A DNA stretch of 33,912 bases from an uncultured Lachnospiraceae bacterium (GTDB lineage: Bacteria > Bacillota > Clostridia > Lachnospirales > Lachnospiraceae), in the NCBI GenBank assembly GCA_947178125.1, contig CAMWXB010000046.1, positions 1 through 33,912 of the forward strand, read 5' to 3'. The notes beneath the pieces were generated by a model. It did not search any database. It was not told where the DNA came from and saw only the letters and a list, made by a program, of their open reading frames with translations. Positions 16,886 through 24,936 of the stretch are shown piece by piece. Each line of letters starts with the position of its first letter. Positions within the stretch are counted from its first letter, which is position 1. A program made the position numbers and the translations under genes.

Positions 16886-18085
16886 ATGAATATATTAGTT
16901 ATTAACTGCGGCAGCTCTTCTTTGAAATTCCAGCTGATTGATGCAGTGACAGAAGAATTGATTGCAAAAGGATTGTGTGAACGTATTGGTATTGAAGGCA
17001 GCCAGCTTGTTTATCAGCCTACCGGAAAAGATAAAATAACGACTGTTACACCTATGGAAGATCATACACAGGCAATCCGCCTTGTTTTAAAATCGCTGAC
17101 GGATGAAACATCCGGCGTCGTAAAGGATTTGTCCGAAATTGGTGCAGTCGGCCATCGTATTGTGCATGGCGGTGAGAAGTTTGCATCTTCGACGCTGATC
17201 ACGGATGAAGTGGTACAGGCTATCACAGACTGCAACGAACTGGCGCCGCTGCATAATCCTGCCAACCTGATCGGTATCGCGGCTTGTAAGGAACTGATGC
17301 CGGAAACGCCGATGGTAGGGGTATTTGATACGGCTTTCCATCAGACAATGCCGCAGGAGGCTTATTTATACGGTCTTCCGTATGAGTATTATGAGAAATA
17401 TAAAGTAAGAAGATATGGTTTCCACGGGACGAGCCATTCTTATGTATCCAAGAGAGCAGCGGAAGTACTGGGCAAAAAGTATGAAGACTTAAAGCTTATT
17501 GTTTGCCATCTTGGAAACGGCGCCAGCGTATCGGCGGTAAAGAACGGCAAATGTATCGATACATCTATGGGGCTGACACCGTTGGAGGGCCTGATCATGG
17601 GAACCCGTTCCGGCGATATCGACCCGGCGATCATAGAATTTATCGCGCATAAAGAAGGAAAGTCTATCGACGAGATCATGACCGTTTTGAATAAAAAATC
17701 CGGCGTGCTCGGACTGTCCTCGAATCTGTCTTCTGATTTCAGAGATTTACAGGCGTCTTATGAGAAGGGTGAGGATGCGGGCATCCGCACGATGGAAACC
17801 TTTGCATACCGTGTGACAAAGTATATCGGTGCCTATACGGCGGCGATGAATGGCGTGGATGCAATCTGTTTTACCGCAGGTCTTGGCGAAAACAGTTCTT
17901 TCATGAGAGATATGGTCTGCAGCAGACTCGGTTATCTCGGCATTACGCTGGATGAAGAACAGAATGCGAAACGTGGAGAAGATTTGGTCATTACGACACC
18001 GGATTCCACAACGAAGGTGCTTGTTATTCCGACGAATGAAGAACTTGCTATTGCAAGAGAGACATTTGCGATTGTTAAAAAATAA
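16886..18085 (+). CDS. ackA: Acetate kinase
   Basis: The enzyme transfers phosphate from acetyl phosphate to ADP, giving acetate and ATP. The protein of 399 residues begins MNILVINCGSSSLKFQL, the family's usual N-terminus, so I start at ATG 16886 and not at 16853. Diagnostic blocks are VGHRIVHGGEKF, VFDTAFHQTMP, GFHGTSHSYV, HLGNGASV, GLTPLEGLIMGTRSGDIDP and FTAGLGENS. AAAGGA lies 13 nt upstream, a slightly long spacing. The 84-nt gap from pta shows no terminator, so they are probably one transcript. The 3' neighbour, a ROK kinase, follows after 45 nt. Confidence 0.97.
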   Translation: MNILVINCGSSSLKFQLIDAVTEELIAKGLCERIGIEGSQLVYQPTGKDKITTVTPMEDHTQAIRLVLKSLTDETSGVVKDLSEIGAVGHRIVHGGEKFASSTLITDEVVQAITDCNELAPLHNPANLIGIAACKELMPETPMVGVFDTAFHQTMPQEAYLYGLPYEYYEKYKVRRYGFHGTSHSYVSKRAAEVLGKKYEDLKLIVCHLGNGASVSAVKNGKCIDTSMGLTPLEGLIMGTRSGDIDPAIIEFIAHKEGKSIDEIMTVLNKKSGVLGLSSNLSSDFRDLQASYEKGEDAGIRTMETFAYRVTKYIGAYTAAMNGVDAICFTAGLGENSSFMRDMVCSRLGYLGITLDEEQNAKRGEDLVITTPDSTTKVLVIPTNEELAIARETFAIVKK

Positions 18086-18130
18086 GAAGTTTCTGTCAGT
18101 CTGAATTTGCGGACTGAGATGGAGGGACAT

Positions 18131-19009
18131 ATGAAACTGGGAGCATTGGAAGCCGGTGGCACGAAGATGGTATGCGCCATTGGTGATGAAAAAGGTAATA
18201 TATTGGAGCAGATTTCCATTCCGACAGAAACACCGGAAATTACCATACCGAAATTGCTTTCCTTTTATGAAGGGAAAGAAATCGAGGCATTGGGGATTGG
18301 ATGCTTTGGGCCGATTGATGTCAATCGAAAGTCCGATACATATGGTTATATTACGACAACCCCTAAACTGGCATGGCAGAATTATAACATAACAGGTGCT
18401 TTTAAAGAGGCACTCGGTGTACCGGTGGGTTTCGATACGGATGTAAATGGTTCTGCGCTGGGAGAATATACCTGGGGAATTGCACGGGGATTAAACAGCT
18501 GTGTTTATATGACGGTCGGCACCGGCGTCGGTATCGGCATCATATCGGAAGGACGGCTTGTACATGGTATGCTGCATCCGGAAGGCGGACATATGCTGTT
18601 AAGCAGAAGCCGGGAAGATACTTACCAGGGATTTTGTCCCTTTCATGAAAACTGTTTGGAGGGACTGGCAGCCGGGCCAGCCATCGAGGGAAGATGGGGG
18701 AAAAAAGCGGTCGAGTTAGCGGGAGAGCAGAAGGTCTGGGAACTGGAAGCGGAGTATATTGCACAGGCGCTTGTCAATCTTACCTGTATCCTGTCTCCCG
18801 AACGGATTATTCTGGGAGGCGGCGTGATGCACCAACTGCAGCTTTTTCCGATGATCCGCAGCCGTTTCAGAGAACTTTTGAATGGCTATCTGAAAACAAA
18901 AGAACTGGGAGATCTGGATACATTCATTGTGCCCCAGAGTCTGGATGATAAACAGGGCATTATGGGAGCGCTAAAGCTCGGCATGATGGAACTTGAAAGA
19001 AACACATAA
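18131..19009 (+). CDS. ROK-family sugar kinase, fructokinase-like
   Basis: This is an ATP-dependent hexose kinase. The N-terminal phosphate loop LGALEAGGTKMVCAIG, the catalytic-type FDTDVNGSALGEY, and the ROK zinc site (HPEGGHML followed by CPFHENC, giving the CxxHxxC pattern) are all present. The LEAGGTK start and the HENCLEGLAAGPAIEGRWG stretch match Firmicutes fructokinases (ScrK/GmuE type) better than glucokinases. It has 292 residues. ATG 18131 has GGAGGG at good spacing; the longer in-frame start at 18107 is not supported. It probably ends the pta-ackA transcript, because a terminator follows its stop codon. Confidence 0.9.
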   Translation: MKLGALEAGGTKMVCAIGDEKGNILEQISIPTETPEITIPKLLSFYEGKEIEALGIGCFGPIDVNRKSDTYGYITTTPKLAWQNYNITGAFKEALGVPVGFDTDVNGSALGEYTWGIARGLNSCVYMTVGTGVGIGIISEGRLVHGMLHPEGGHMLLSRSREDTYQGFCPFHENCLEGLAAGPAIEGRWGKKAVELAGEQKVWELEAEYIAQALVNLTCILSPERIILGGGVMHQLQLFPMIRSRFRELLNGYLKTKELGDLDTFIVPQSLDDKQGIMGALKLGMMELERNT

Positions 19010-19019
19010 AAAGAAAACT

Positions 19020-19059
19020 GCCTGCATAAATTTTAGAAATAAGATTTATGCAGGCTTTT
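19020..19059 (+). terminator. Terminator after the ROK kinase gene
   Basis: A perfect 12-bp stem (19020-19031 with 19044-19055) with a 12-nt loop is followed by TTTT. It sits 10 nt after the kinase stop and ends 2 nt before the spmB start codon. Confidence 0.8.
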
Positions 19060-19061
19060 CT

Positions 19062-19589
19062 ATGACACAGGTTTTTGCACATTTTTCCAATATAATAATA
19101 CCTGTTATTATATTTTATATCGTAGCATATGGCATTACGGTCAGAACGAACGTGTATGAGGAATTTATCAAAGGAGCAAAAGACGGATTCCATACGGTCA
19201 TACAGATCATGCCGACATTGATCGGACTTATGGTGGCGGTAGGCGTACTGCGTGCATCCGGTTTTCTGGATTTTATCGGCAGCCTGTTCGCAGGCATCAC
19301 ACGGCAGTTCGGATTTTCCTCGGAACTGATTCCGCTGATTCTGGTCAAAATGTTCTCATCTTCCGCTGCAACAGGGCTCGTACTGGATATTTTTAAGAAT
19401 CATGGCCCTGATTCCCTGCTTGGTATGACGACCTCTATTATGATGGGTTGTACGGAAACGGTTTTTTATACAATGTCTGTTTATTATATGGCAGCAAAAG
19501 TGACAAAAACACGTTACACGCTGACAGGAGCGATTCTCTCAACAATAACAGGAGTTATAGCCAGTATTGTGCTGGCGGGAATGATGTAG
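19062..19589 (+). CDS. spmB: Spore maturation protein B
   Basis: This is a membrane protein of the nucleoside-recognition/Gate family, linked with SpmA to dehydration of the spore core. The protein has 175 residues, several hydrophobic helices, and the typical VYEEFIKGAKDGFHTVIQIMP and RASGFLDFIGSL blocks, plus MMGCTETVFYTMSVYY. Homology begins at Met 19062. Upstream in-frame sequence runs through the kinase stop region and the terminator hairpin. No ribosome binding site is visible between the hairpin and the ATG. spmA, which usually lies just upstream, is absent from the window. Confidence 0.9.
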   Translation: MTQVFAHFSNIIIPVIIFYIVAYGITVRTNVYEEFIKGAKDGFHTVIQIMPTLIGLMVAVGVLRASGFLDFIGSLFAGITRQFGFSSELIPLILVKMFSSSAATGLVLDIFKNHGPDSLLGMTTSIMMGCTETVFYTMSVYYMAAKVTKTRYTLTGAILSTITGVIASIVLAGMM

Positions 19590-19645
19590 CAGTTTAGCTC
19601 TTTGTGGAGCGGCATATTTTATATTTTTTTTAGAATCAAACTATT

Positions 19646-19672
19646 TTGGTCTCAAAGTACATATGTTAAAAT
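19646..19672 (+). promoter_or_regulatory. Possible promoter of the Mrr-type gene
   Basis: TTGGTC (19646-19651) is followed at 15 nt by TAAAAT (19667-19672), which is preceded by TGT, giving an extended -10. The match is moderate. The rest of the 160-nt gap between spmB and this gene is AT-rich and holds a weak GCTC/GAGC hairpin just after spmB. Confidence 0.35.
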
Positions 19673-19750
19673 ATTTTTGGAATCTAAAGGAAACCTGAGA
19701 AGACTCGATTCGCGTAACAGAAAAGAGTAGAGAGCGCAAGAGAAAGCAAG

Positions 19751-20236
19751 ATGAACGATAAGATACAGGATACATGGCTGCTTATAGCTGTTGTTTTAGG
19801 AATATGCCTCTGCATAGGATTCATATTTCTGGTCAGGCTTCTTGTCAGGCAGTACAGAAGAAGCCGCCGGGCAGGCGTGATTGACGAAATGGAAGGGCAT
19901 GATTTTGAATATTTCTGTGCGGAGCTTCTGGAAAAAAGAGGCTTTGTTGACGTAGAGGTAACACGCGGAAGCGGCGATTACGGAGTCGATATTCTGGCAG
20001 AGAAGGAGGGTGTTACTTATGCTGTCCAGTGCAAAAGATATTCGGCTCCTGTCGGCGTGGAGGCGGTTCAGCAGATTTATGCGGGAAGAGACTATTATGA
20101 CAGAATGGTGGGAGCGGTCATAACGAACCAGTACTTTACGGCATCGGCGGTGGATGCGGCGAAACGACTGAAAATTTTGCTCTGGGACAGAGGTTATCTG
20201 GACAGTATGATAGAAGAGGGCGAAAAGAACTTCTAA
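19751..20236 (+). CDS. Membrane-anchored Mrr-type restriction endonuclease-like protein
   Basis: The 161-residue protein starts with one membrane helix (about 9-31, LLIAVVLGICLCIGFIFLV), then a basic stretch and an Mrr catalytic domain. The nuclease core is visible: HDFEYFCAELLEKRGF, then GSGDYGVDILAEKEG with the metal-binding Asp, then YAVQCKRY with the Gln-x-Lys pair of the PD-(D/E)xK fold. QIYAGRDYYDRMVGAVITN matches the Mrr family. The active residues are intact, so it should cut DNA near the membrane, as in DNA uptake, repair or defence; the role is unknown. No methylase gene is near. The ribosome site is weak (AGAAAG). Confidence 0.85.
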   Translation: MNDKIQDTWLLIAVVLGICLCIGFIFLVRLLVRQYRRSRRAGVIDEMEGHDFEYFCAELLEKRGFVDVEVTRGSGDYGVDILAEKEGVTYAVQCKRYSAPVGVEAVQQIYAGRDYYDRMVGAVITNQYFTASAVDAAKRLKILLWDRGYLDSMIEEGEKNF

Positions 20237-20332
20237 AGACATTTCACCAGAGGGTGAAATGGCAAGAAGTTCTACGGCTCGCAGAGCGAGCCTTTTTCGC
20301 CCGAAAGAATGCCTTGAGGTGCAGGCATTCTT
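20226..20332. repeat. Composite intergenic stem-loop repeat, copy A
   Basis: Four nested or serial hairpins are present. AGAACTTCT (20226-20234) pairs with AGAAGTTCT (20265-20273) and encloses CATTTCACC/GGTGAAATG (20240-20248, 20253-20261). GGCTCGC/GCGAGCC follows (20276-20282, 20286-20292). Then AAGAATGCCT/AGGCATTCTT (20305-20314, 20323-20332). Roughly the first 65 nt recur at 24751-24817, including AAGAAGTTCTACGGCTCGCA. It starts inside the 3' end of the Mrr-type gene. Confidence 0.85.
20276..20297 (+). terminator. Terminator within repeat copy A
   Basis: The GGCTCGC-aga-GCGAGCC stem is followed by five T residues, so this part of the repeat should stop transcription from the Mrr-type gene. 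Confidence 0.75.
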
Positions 20333-20369
20333 CCTGTAAAAAGTATAAGTAATCAGGAAAGGATACGGC

Positions 20370-21074
20370 ATGGGCTCATTTGTGGAATTTCGGAATGTCG
20401 GTAAGACATACCACATGGGGGAAGTGGATATTGAGGCGTTAAGGAATGTAAATTTCGCGATTGAAAAAGGTGAATTTTGTGTTGTGGTCGGAGCCTCTGG
20501 GGCAGGTAAGACGACGATTTTGAATATTTTGGGCGGAATGGACAGCCTTTCTTCCGGACAGGCCCTGTTAGATGGGGAAGAGATTTCGGCCTATAATAAA
20601 AAGAAACTGACATCATATAGAAGATATGATATTGGTTTTGTGTTTCAGTTCTATAATCTGGTGCCGAATTTGACAGCGCTTGAAAATGTTGAACTGGCAG
20701 CACAAATTTGTAAGGAGCCGCTGGATGCAATGTCCGTTCTGGAAATGGTCGGTCTGAAAGACCGGGCAGGAAACTTTCCAGCACAGTTATCCGGCGGGGA
20801 GCAGCAGAGAGTGGCAATTGCCAGGGCGCTTGCCAAGAATCCAAAGCTTCTGTTATGCGATGAGCCAACGGGGGCGTTGGATTATAATACGGGTAAGGCG
20901 GTCTTGAAGCTGCTGCAGGATGCGTGCAGAAAGGAAGGCATGACGGTTGTAGTTATCACGCATAATCAGGCGCTGACGGCAATGGCGGACAGAATTATCA
21001 CGGTGAAGAACGGAACGGTGGACAGAATGGAGATGAATGAGCACATTGTACCGGTGGAAGAGATTGAATGGTAG
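20370..21074 (+). CDS. ABC transporter ATP-binding protein, MacB/LolD family
   Basis: This is the cytoplasmic ATPase that drives the FtsX-like permease encoded next. Walker [10 protein letters not shown] is at residues 41-49, the signature LSGGEQQR at about 140, and Walker [13 protein letters not shown] is complete, with the switch His in VVITHNQA. Its 234 residues are normal for the MacB/LolD class, which performs mechanical work across the envelope or exports peptides and drugs. GGAAAGG sits 7 nt before the ATG. The permease gene begins 28 nt after the stop, so the pair is one operon. It follows directly after the intergenic repeat, and no strong promoter is obvious. Confidence 0.95.
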   Translation: MGSFVEFRNVGKTYHMGEVDIEALRNVNFAIEKGEFCVVVGASGAGKTTILNILGGMDSLSSGQALLDGEEISAYNKKKLTSYRRYDIGFVFQFYNLVPNLTALENVELAAQICKEPLDAMSVLEMVGLKDRAGNFPAQLSGGEQQRVAIARALAKNPKLLLCDEPTGALDYNTGKAVLKLLQDACRKEGMTVVVITHNQALTAMADRIITVKNGTVDRMEMNEHIVPVEEIEW

Positions 21075-21102
21075 GATGTTTTTTTCGCAGGGAGTCGAAT
21101 GA

Positions 21103-24100
21103 ATGAGCAGCGGAATGATTAAGACGACAGTCAGGGAAATCAAAAAAAGCTTCGGGCGGTATATGGCAATTTTGTCGATCGTGATGCTGGGCGTCGGATT
21201 ATTTGCAGGATTAAAGGCAACGACGCCGGCGATGATCGCGACGGAAAATACTTATCTGGCGGAACAGAATTTTTTTGATTTCAGACTGTTATCGACGGTC
21301 GGATTTGTAGAAGAAAATGTAGAGGAACTGGCAGCGCTGGATGAGATTGCCGATGTGGAAGGAACGATTTCGGTAGATGCGATCTGTGCTTTTGAAGAAG
21401 GGAACGAGTCGGTCTATAAGATTCATGCGGTTCCGGAGACGATCAACAGGGTCGTAGTGACTGCCGGAAGGATGCCGGAAAAAGCGGATGAATGCCTGCT
21501 GGATGCCGCTTTTTACGGAGAAGAAATGCTCGGTGCCCGGATTACGGTGACGGACAGCAATGATGAGGATACGCTGGAAATGTTCGGAAGCCGTACTTTC
21601 ACGGCGGTGGGTATTGTGCGTTCGCCTTCTTATATCAATTTTGAACGGGGAACGACTTCTATCGGTACGGGCCGCATTTCTGCTTTTTTTTATGTGCCGA
21701 AAGAGGCTTTTGATTGTGATTATCTGACAGAAATCTATGTGACGACGGAGCAGAAGTACGATGTCTATACGGATGAATATCAGGAACTTATTGACTCTCT
21801 TCAGGACGGGATGGAGGAAAAAACGGAAGCGCTCGCGCAGCAGCGGTATGAAAAACTGATTGCCGAAGCGCAGGAAAAGATAGATGATGCCCAGACGGAA
21901 CTGGACGATAAGAAAGCGGAAGCGGAGGAAGAGTTGAACGATGCCCTGCAGAAGATTGAGGATGGTGAGCAGGAACTGATCGACGGCGAGCAGGAAATTG
22001 CCGACGGTGAACAGAAGATTACAGACGGAACACAGGAAATTGCCGACCATGAACAGGAAATTCTGGACGGCGAGCAGGAAATCCTGGACGGTGAGCAGGA
22101 GATTCAGGATAAGGAGTTGGAAATTCAGGACGCGGAAACGGAACTCGCCACATATGAATGGGAAATTTTTGAAAATGAGATAAAGCTGGCAAACGGCAAG
22201 GAAGAACTGGCGCAGGCGAAAGAAACGCTGCAGGAAAAAGAAACGCTGCTGCTTGAGCAGGAAGCGGCAGTGCTCGCACAGGAGTCGGAGCTTGCCGGGC
22301 AGGAGACTGAACTTTCAACACAGTTCGATGCGCTCTCGACACAGGAGTCGGAACTGAGCGCGCAGAAGGACACCCTTTCGGCGCAGGATGCGGAACTCGC
22401 CGGGCAGGAAGCGGAATTGAACGCACAGAAAGAAGCGTTAAAAGGTTATCTGGAAGCTGGAGGAATTTCGCAGGAAGATTATGACGCACAAATGAGCCAG
22501 CTTGAAGCGGGCCTTGGCCAGATACAGGCAGGCAGGGCGGAATTGCAGGCGGGAATCGGTCAGATTGATGCCGGACTCGGAGAGATACAGGCCGGGAAGG
22601 CGCAGTTACAGGAAGGCCTCGCACAGATACAGGCAGGGCTTACCCAGATAGATGCCGGCAAAGCGGCGTTTCAGGAGGGCAAAGAGCAGATTGGCATTGC
22701 AAAGGATGAAATCGCCTATCAGGAAAAAGTGCTTCTGGAATCGGAAGAAGAACTGGCAGCGGCCAAAACGGAAGTGACGAGTGCCAGAACGGAACTGGAA
22801 GACGGTAAAGTACAGCTTGCAGATGCCAAGGCTGAACTGGAAGAGGGGAAGACAGAGTTAGAGAACGGGAAAGCGGACCTTGCTCAGGCGAAAACGGACC
22901 TTGCGGATGCCCAGACAGAGCTGGAGGAAGGCAGGGCGGACTTAGAGGACGGTAAGGTGGAACTTGCCGATGCCCGCACGGAGTATGAGGATGCGAAAGC
23001 TGAATTTGAAGAAGAGGTCGCGGATGCCCAGCAGAAAATAGACGATGCGCGGGAGGAACTTGCAGATATTGAAGCGCCGGATTCCTATGTACTGACCCGG
23101 AATACCAATATCGGATACGCCTGTTATGAAAGCGACTCCAATATCGTTGCGGCGATAGCCAATGTGTTCCCGATCTTCTTTTTCCTGGTAGCGGCGCTGA
23201 TCTGTATGACGACGATGAACAGAATGGTAGAGGAACAGAGGACGCAGATTGGGATTTTAAAGGCACTTGGTTATGGGAATGCCGCTATCATGGGAAAGTT
23301 TCTGTTCTATGCCGGTTCTGCGGCGGCGCTTGGAGCGGTGATTGGTTTTGCGGGCGGTACATGGCTGTTTCCGAGAGTCATATGGATTGGTTACGGCATT
23401 ATGTACAGCATGGGAGAAATCGAATACTATTTTGATATCTGGGTGGCTGTCCTGTCCTTGGCGGCGGCGCTTCTCTGTTCCATGGGGGCAGCGTATTTTT
23501 CCTGCCGGTACGAACTGTACAGCGTTCCGGCAAATCTGATCAGGCCGAAAGCGCCCAAGAGCGGCAAACGTATTTTTCTGGAAAAGGTGTCCTTTATCTG
23601 GAGCAGAATGAAGTTTCTGCACAAGGTTTCCGTGCGGAACCTGTTTCGATATAAAAAAAGGTTCTTTATGATGATACTTGGTATCAGCGGCTGTACGGCG
23701 CTGCTCGTTACGGGCTATGGCGTAAAAGATTCCGTGACAAATATTGCGGATATGCAGTATGATGAGATTCAGATATTCGATATCGGCATCACTTTTTCGG
23801 AAGGTGTGCAGGGAGCGGATATCGATGCGATGGCAGAACAGCTTAATGGAAAGCTGGAACAGACAGCCTGCCATTATGAAGAGAGCGTTGATCTGGATTT
23901 CGGCGGAAGGACAAAATCGGTCAATCTGATGATTCCGGAAGATGTGGAAGAAATCAGTACGTTTTTAAATCTCCATACGCAGAGCGGAGAGCCGATTCCG
24001 TATCCGACGGCGGGAGAGGCGATCTTGACAGCGAAGATGGCGGAAAATATGGGAATCAAAGTGGGAGATAAGGTGACGCTGCGTGACAGCGATATGAACA

Positions 24101-24741
24101 TGCTCACGGTGACGATATCCGCTCTTTGTGAAAATTTTGTCTATAATTATATCTATGTGAATAAAGAAACTTATGCGGAACAGCTCGGTATGGAGCCGGA
24201 ATATAAGAGCGCTTATACTATCGTGTCGGAAGGCGTAGATATTCACGAAGCGGCCGCAGCGATTTCCGACAGAAACAATGTACTTGCCGTTTCTGTGACG
24301 CAGGATATGCGGGACAGGATTGGCTCGATGATGGAAAGCATGAATTATATTGTTGCGCTGATCATTATCTGCGCCGGAAGCCTTGCTTTTATCGTGCTCT
24401 ATAATCTGACCAATATTAATATTACGGAGCGGATCCGGGAAATTGCGACAATTAAGGTACTCGGTTTTTATGCGAAGGAAACGGCGGACTATGTTTTCCG
24501 GGAAAATCTGGTGCTGACGGGTATGGGAGCCATCGTCGGCCTTGGACTTGGAAAGTGGCTGCACTGGTTCGTTATGTATAATATCAATATCGACATGGTG
24601 TCTTTTAAGACACTGATCGAGCCGGTCAGCTATTTATGGAGTTTCGTGCTCACGTTTGTTTTTGCGATGTTTGTCAACGGGCTGATGTTCTTTAAGCTGG
24701 AGAAGATCAATATGGCGGAATCTTTGAAGTCGATCGAATAA
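21103..24741 (+). CDS. FtsX-like ABC permease with giant extracellular coiled-coil insert
   Basis: This is the membrane subunit partnering the preceding ATPase. The first helix is near residues 17-38. A short globular part runs to about 227, followed by an alpha-helical, heptad-patterned insert (about 228-656) rich in Glu, Gln, Ala and Asp. Three helices with an FtsX core (VEEQRTQIGILKALGYGN) lie at about 685-800. A second half repeats the plan: a helix near 860, an extracellular domain, then an FtsX core with IREIATIKVLGFYAKE and final helices to residue 1212. The insert turns at GYLEAGGISQEDYDA (near 447-462), its midpoint, so it should fold back as an antiparallel hairpin. The two-FtsX layout is known from Firmicutes peptide and drug exporters. 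The cargo is unknown, but a MarR gene follows. Confidence 0.92.
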   Translation: MSSGMIKTTVREIKKSFGRYMAILSIVMLGVGLFAGLKATTPAMIATENTYLAEQNFFDFRLLSTVGFVEENVEELAALDEIADVEGTISVDAICAFEEGNESVYKIHAVPETINRVVVTAGRMPEKADECLLDAAFYGEEMLGARITVTDSNDEDTLEMFGSRTFTAVGIVRSPSYINFERGTTSIGTGRISAFFYVPKEAFDCDYLTEIYVTTEQKYDVYTDEYQELIDSLQDGMEEKTEALAQQRYEKLIAEAQEKIDDAQTELDDKKAEAEEELNDALQKIEDGEQELIDGEQEIADGEQKITDGTQEIADHEQEILDGEQEILDGEQEIQDKELEIQDAETELATYEWEIFENEIKLANGKEELAQAKETLQEKETLLLEQEAAVLAQESELAGQETELSTQFDALSTQESELSAQKDTLSAQDAELAGQEAELNAQKEALKGYLEAGGISQEDYDAQMSQLEAGLGQIQAGRAELQAGIGQIDAGLGEIQAGKAQLQEGLAQIQAGLTQIDAGKAAFQEGKEQIGIAKDEIAYQEKVLLESEEELAAAKTEVTSARTELEDGKVQLADAKAELEEGKTELENGKADLAQAKTDLADAQTELEEGRADLEDGKVELADARTEYEDAKAEFEEEVADAQQKIDDAREELADIEAPDSYVLTRNTNIGYACYESDSNIVAAIANVFPIFFFLVAALICMTTMNRMVEEQRTQIGILKALGYGNAAIMGKFLFYAGSAAALGAVIGFAGGTWLFPRVIWIGYGIMYSMGEIEYYFDIWVAVLSLAAALLCSMGAAYFSCRYELYSVPANLIRPKAPKSGKRIFLEKVSFIWSRMKFLHKVSVRNLFRYKKRFFMMILGISGCTALLVTGYGVKDSVTNIADMQYDEIQIFDIGITFSEGVQGADIDAMAEQLNGKLEQTACHYEESVDLDFGGRTKSVNLMIPEDVEEISTFLNLHTQSGEPIPYPTAGEAILTAKMAENMGIKVGDKVTLRDSDMNMLTVTISALCENFVYNYIYVNKETYAEQLGMEPEYKSAYTIVSEGVDIHEAAAAISDRNNVLAVSVTQDMRDRIGSMMESMNYIVALIIICAGSLAFIVLYNLTNINITERIREIATIKVLGFYAKETADYVFRENLVLTGMGAIVGLGLGKWLHWFVMYNINIDMVSFKTLIEPVSYLWSFVLTFVFAMFVNGLMFFKLEKINMAESLKSIE
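21961..22128 (+). repeat. 21-bp tandem repeat inside the permease gene
   Basis: Eight consecutive 21-nt units encode the heptad DGEQEI plus one variable residue (residues about 287-342). Units differ at a few bases. They form part of the coiled-coil insert. Further seven-residue repeats with other consensus (QAGxxQI, then ELEDGK/LADAK types) continue to about 23070 but are more diverged at the DNA level. Confidence 0.85.
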
Positions 24742-24743
24742 AA

Positions 24744-24855
24744 GTGTGAGAAGAACTTCTAAAGACTCGCACCAGTGGGTGCTTCGTCAAGAAGTTCTAC
24801 GGCTCGCAAAGCGAGCCTTTCTCACACTGGAGAATGTCTCTGCGAGTCATTCTCC
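24744..24855. repeat. Composite intergenic stem-loop repeat, copy B
   Basis: It has the same layout as copy A. An outer GTGTGAG/CTCACAC stem (24744-24750, 24821-24827) encloses AGAACTTCT/AGAAGTTCT (24752-24760, 24790-24798), an inner GCACC/GGTGC stem and GGCTCGC/GCGAGCC (24801-24807, 24811-24817). A separate stem GGAGAATG/CATTCTCC follows (24829-24836, 24848-24855). The inner stems differ in sequence from copy A but keep pairing, which suggests that structure is maintained. Confidence 0.85.
24801..24820 (+). terminator. Terminator-like hairpin within repeat copy B
   Basis: The GGCTCGC-aaa-GCGAGCC stem is followed by only TTT, then C. It is a weaker terminator than its counterpart in copy A, so some read-through into the MarR gene is possible. 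Confidence 0.5.
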
Positions 24856-24867
24856 ATGAGCTGTTTG

Positions 24868-24912
24868 TGCCGCCGCAGGCGGCATGACGGGAAGCGTAAG
24901 AAGAACTTCTAA
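24868..24912. repeat. GC-rich hairpin and partial repeat before the MarR gene
   Basis: TGCCGCC (24868-24874) pairs with GGCGGCA (24878-24884). At 24901-24912 the half-element AAGAACTTCTAA reappears without its pairing partner, as if a further repeat copy had been truncated. The MarR ribosome site GAGGGGG follows. Confidence 0.55.
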
Positions 24913-24936
24913 CACTCGCGGCAGAGGGGGATAAAA

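Noticed and set aside
22019..23266. Long open frames on the minus strand opposite the coiled-coil insert
   Set aside because: They mirror the repetitive, GC-rich heptad coding sequence, give Pro/Ser/Arg/Leu-rich nonsense, and have no ribosome sites or family resemblance.
20226..24912. Paired repeats as the ends of a transposon carrying the ABC exporter
   Set aside because: The two repeat copies flank the exporter genes in direct orientation, but there is no transposase, no target-site duplication I can see, and related pieces occur outside the pair.
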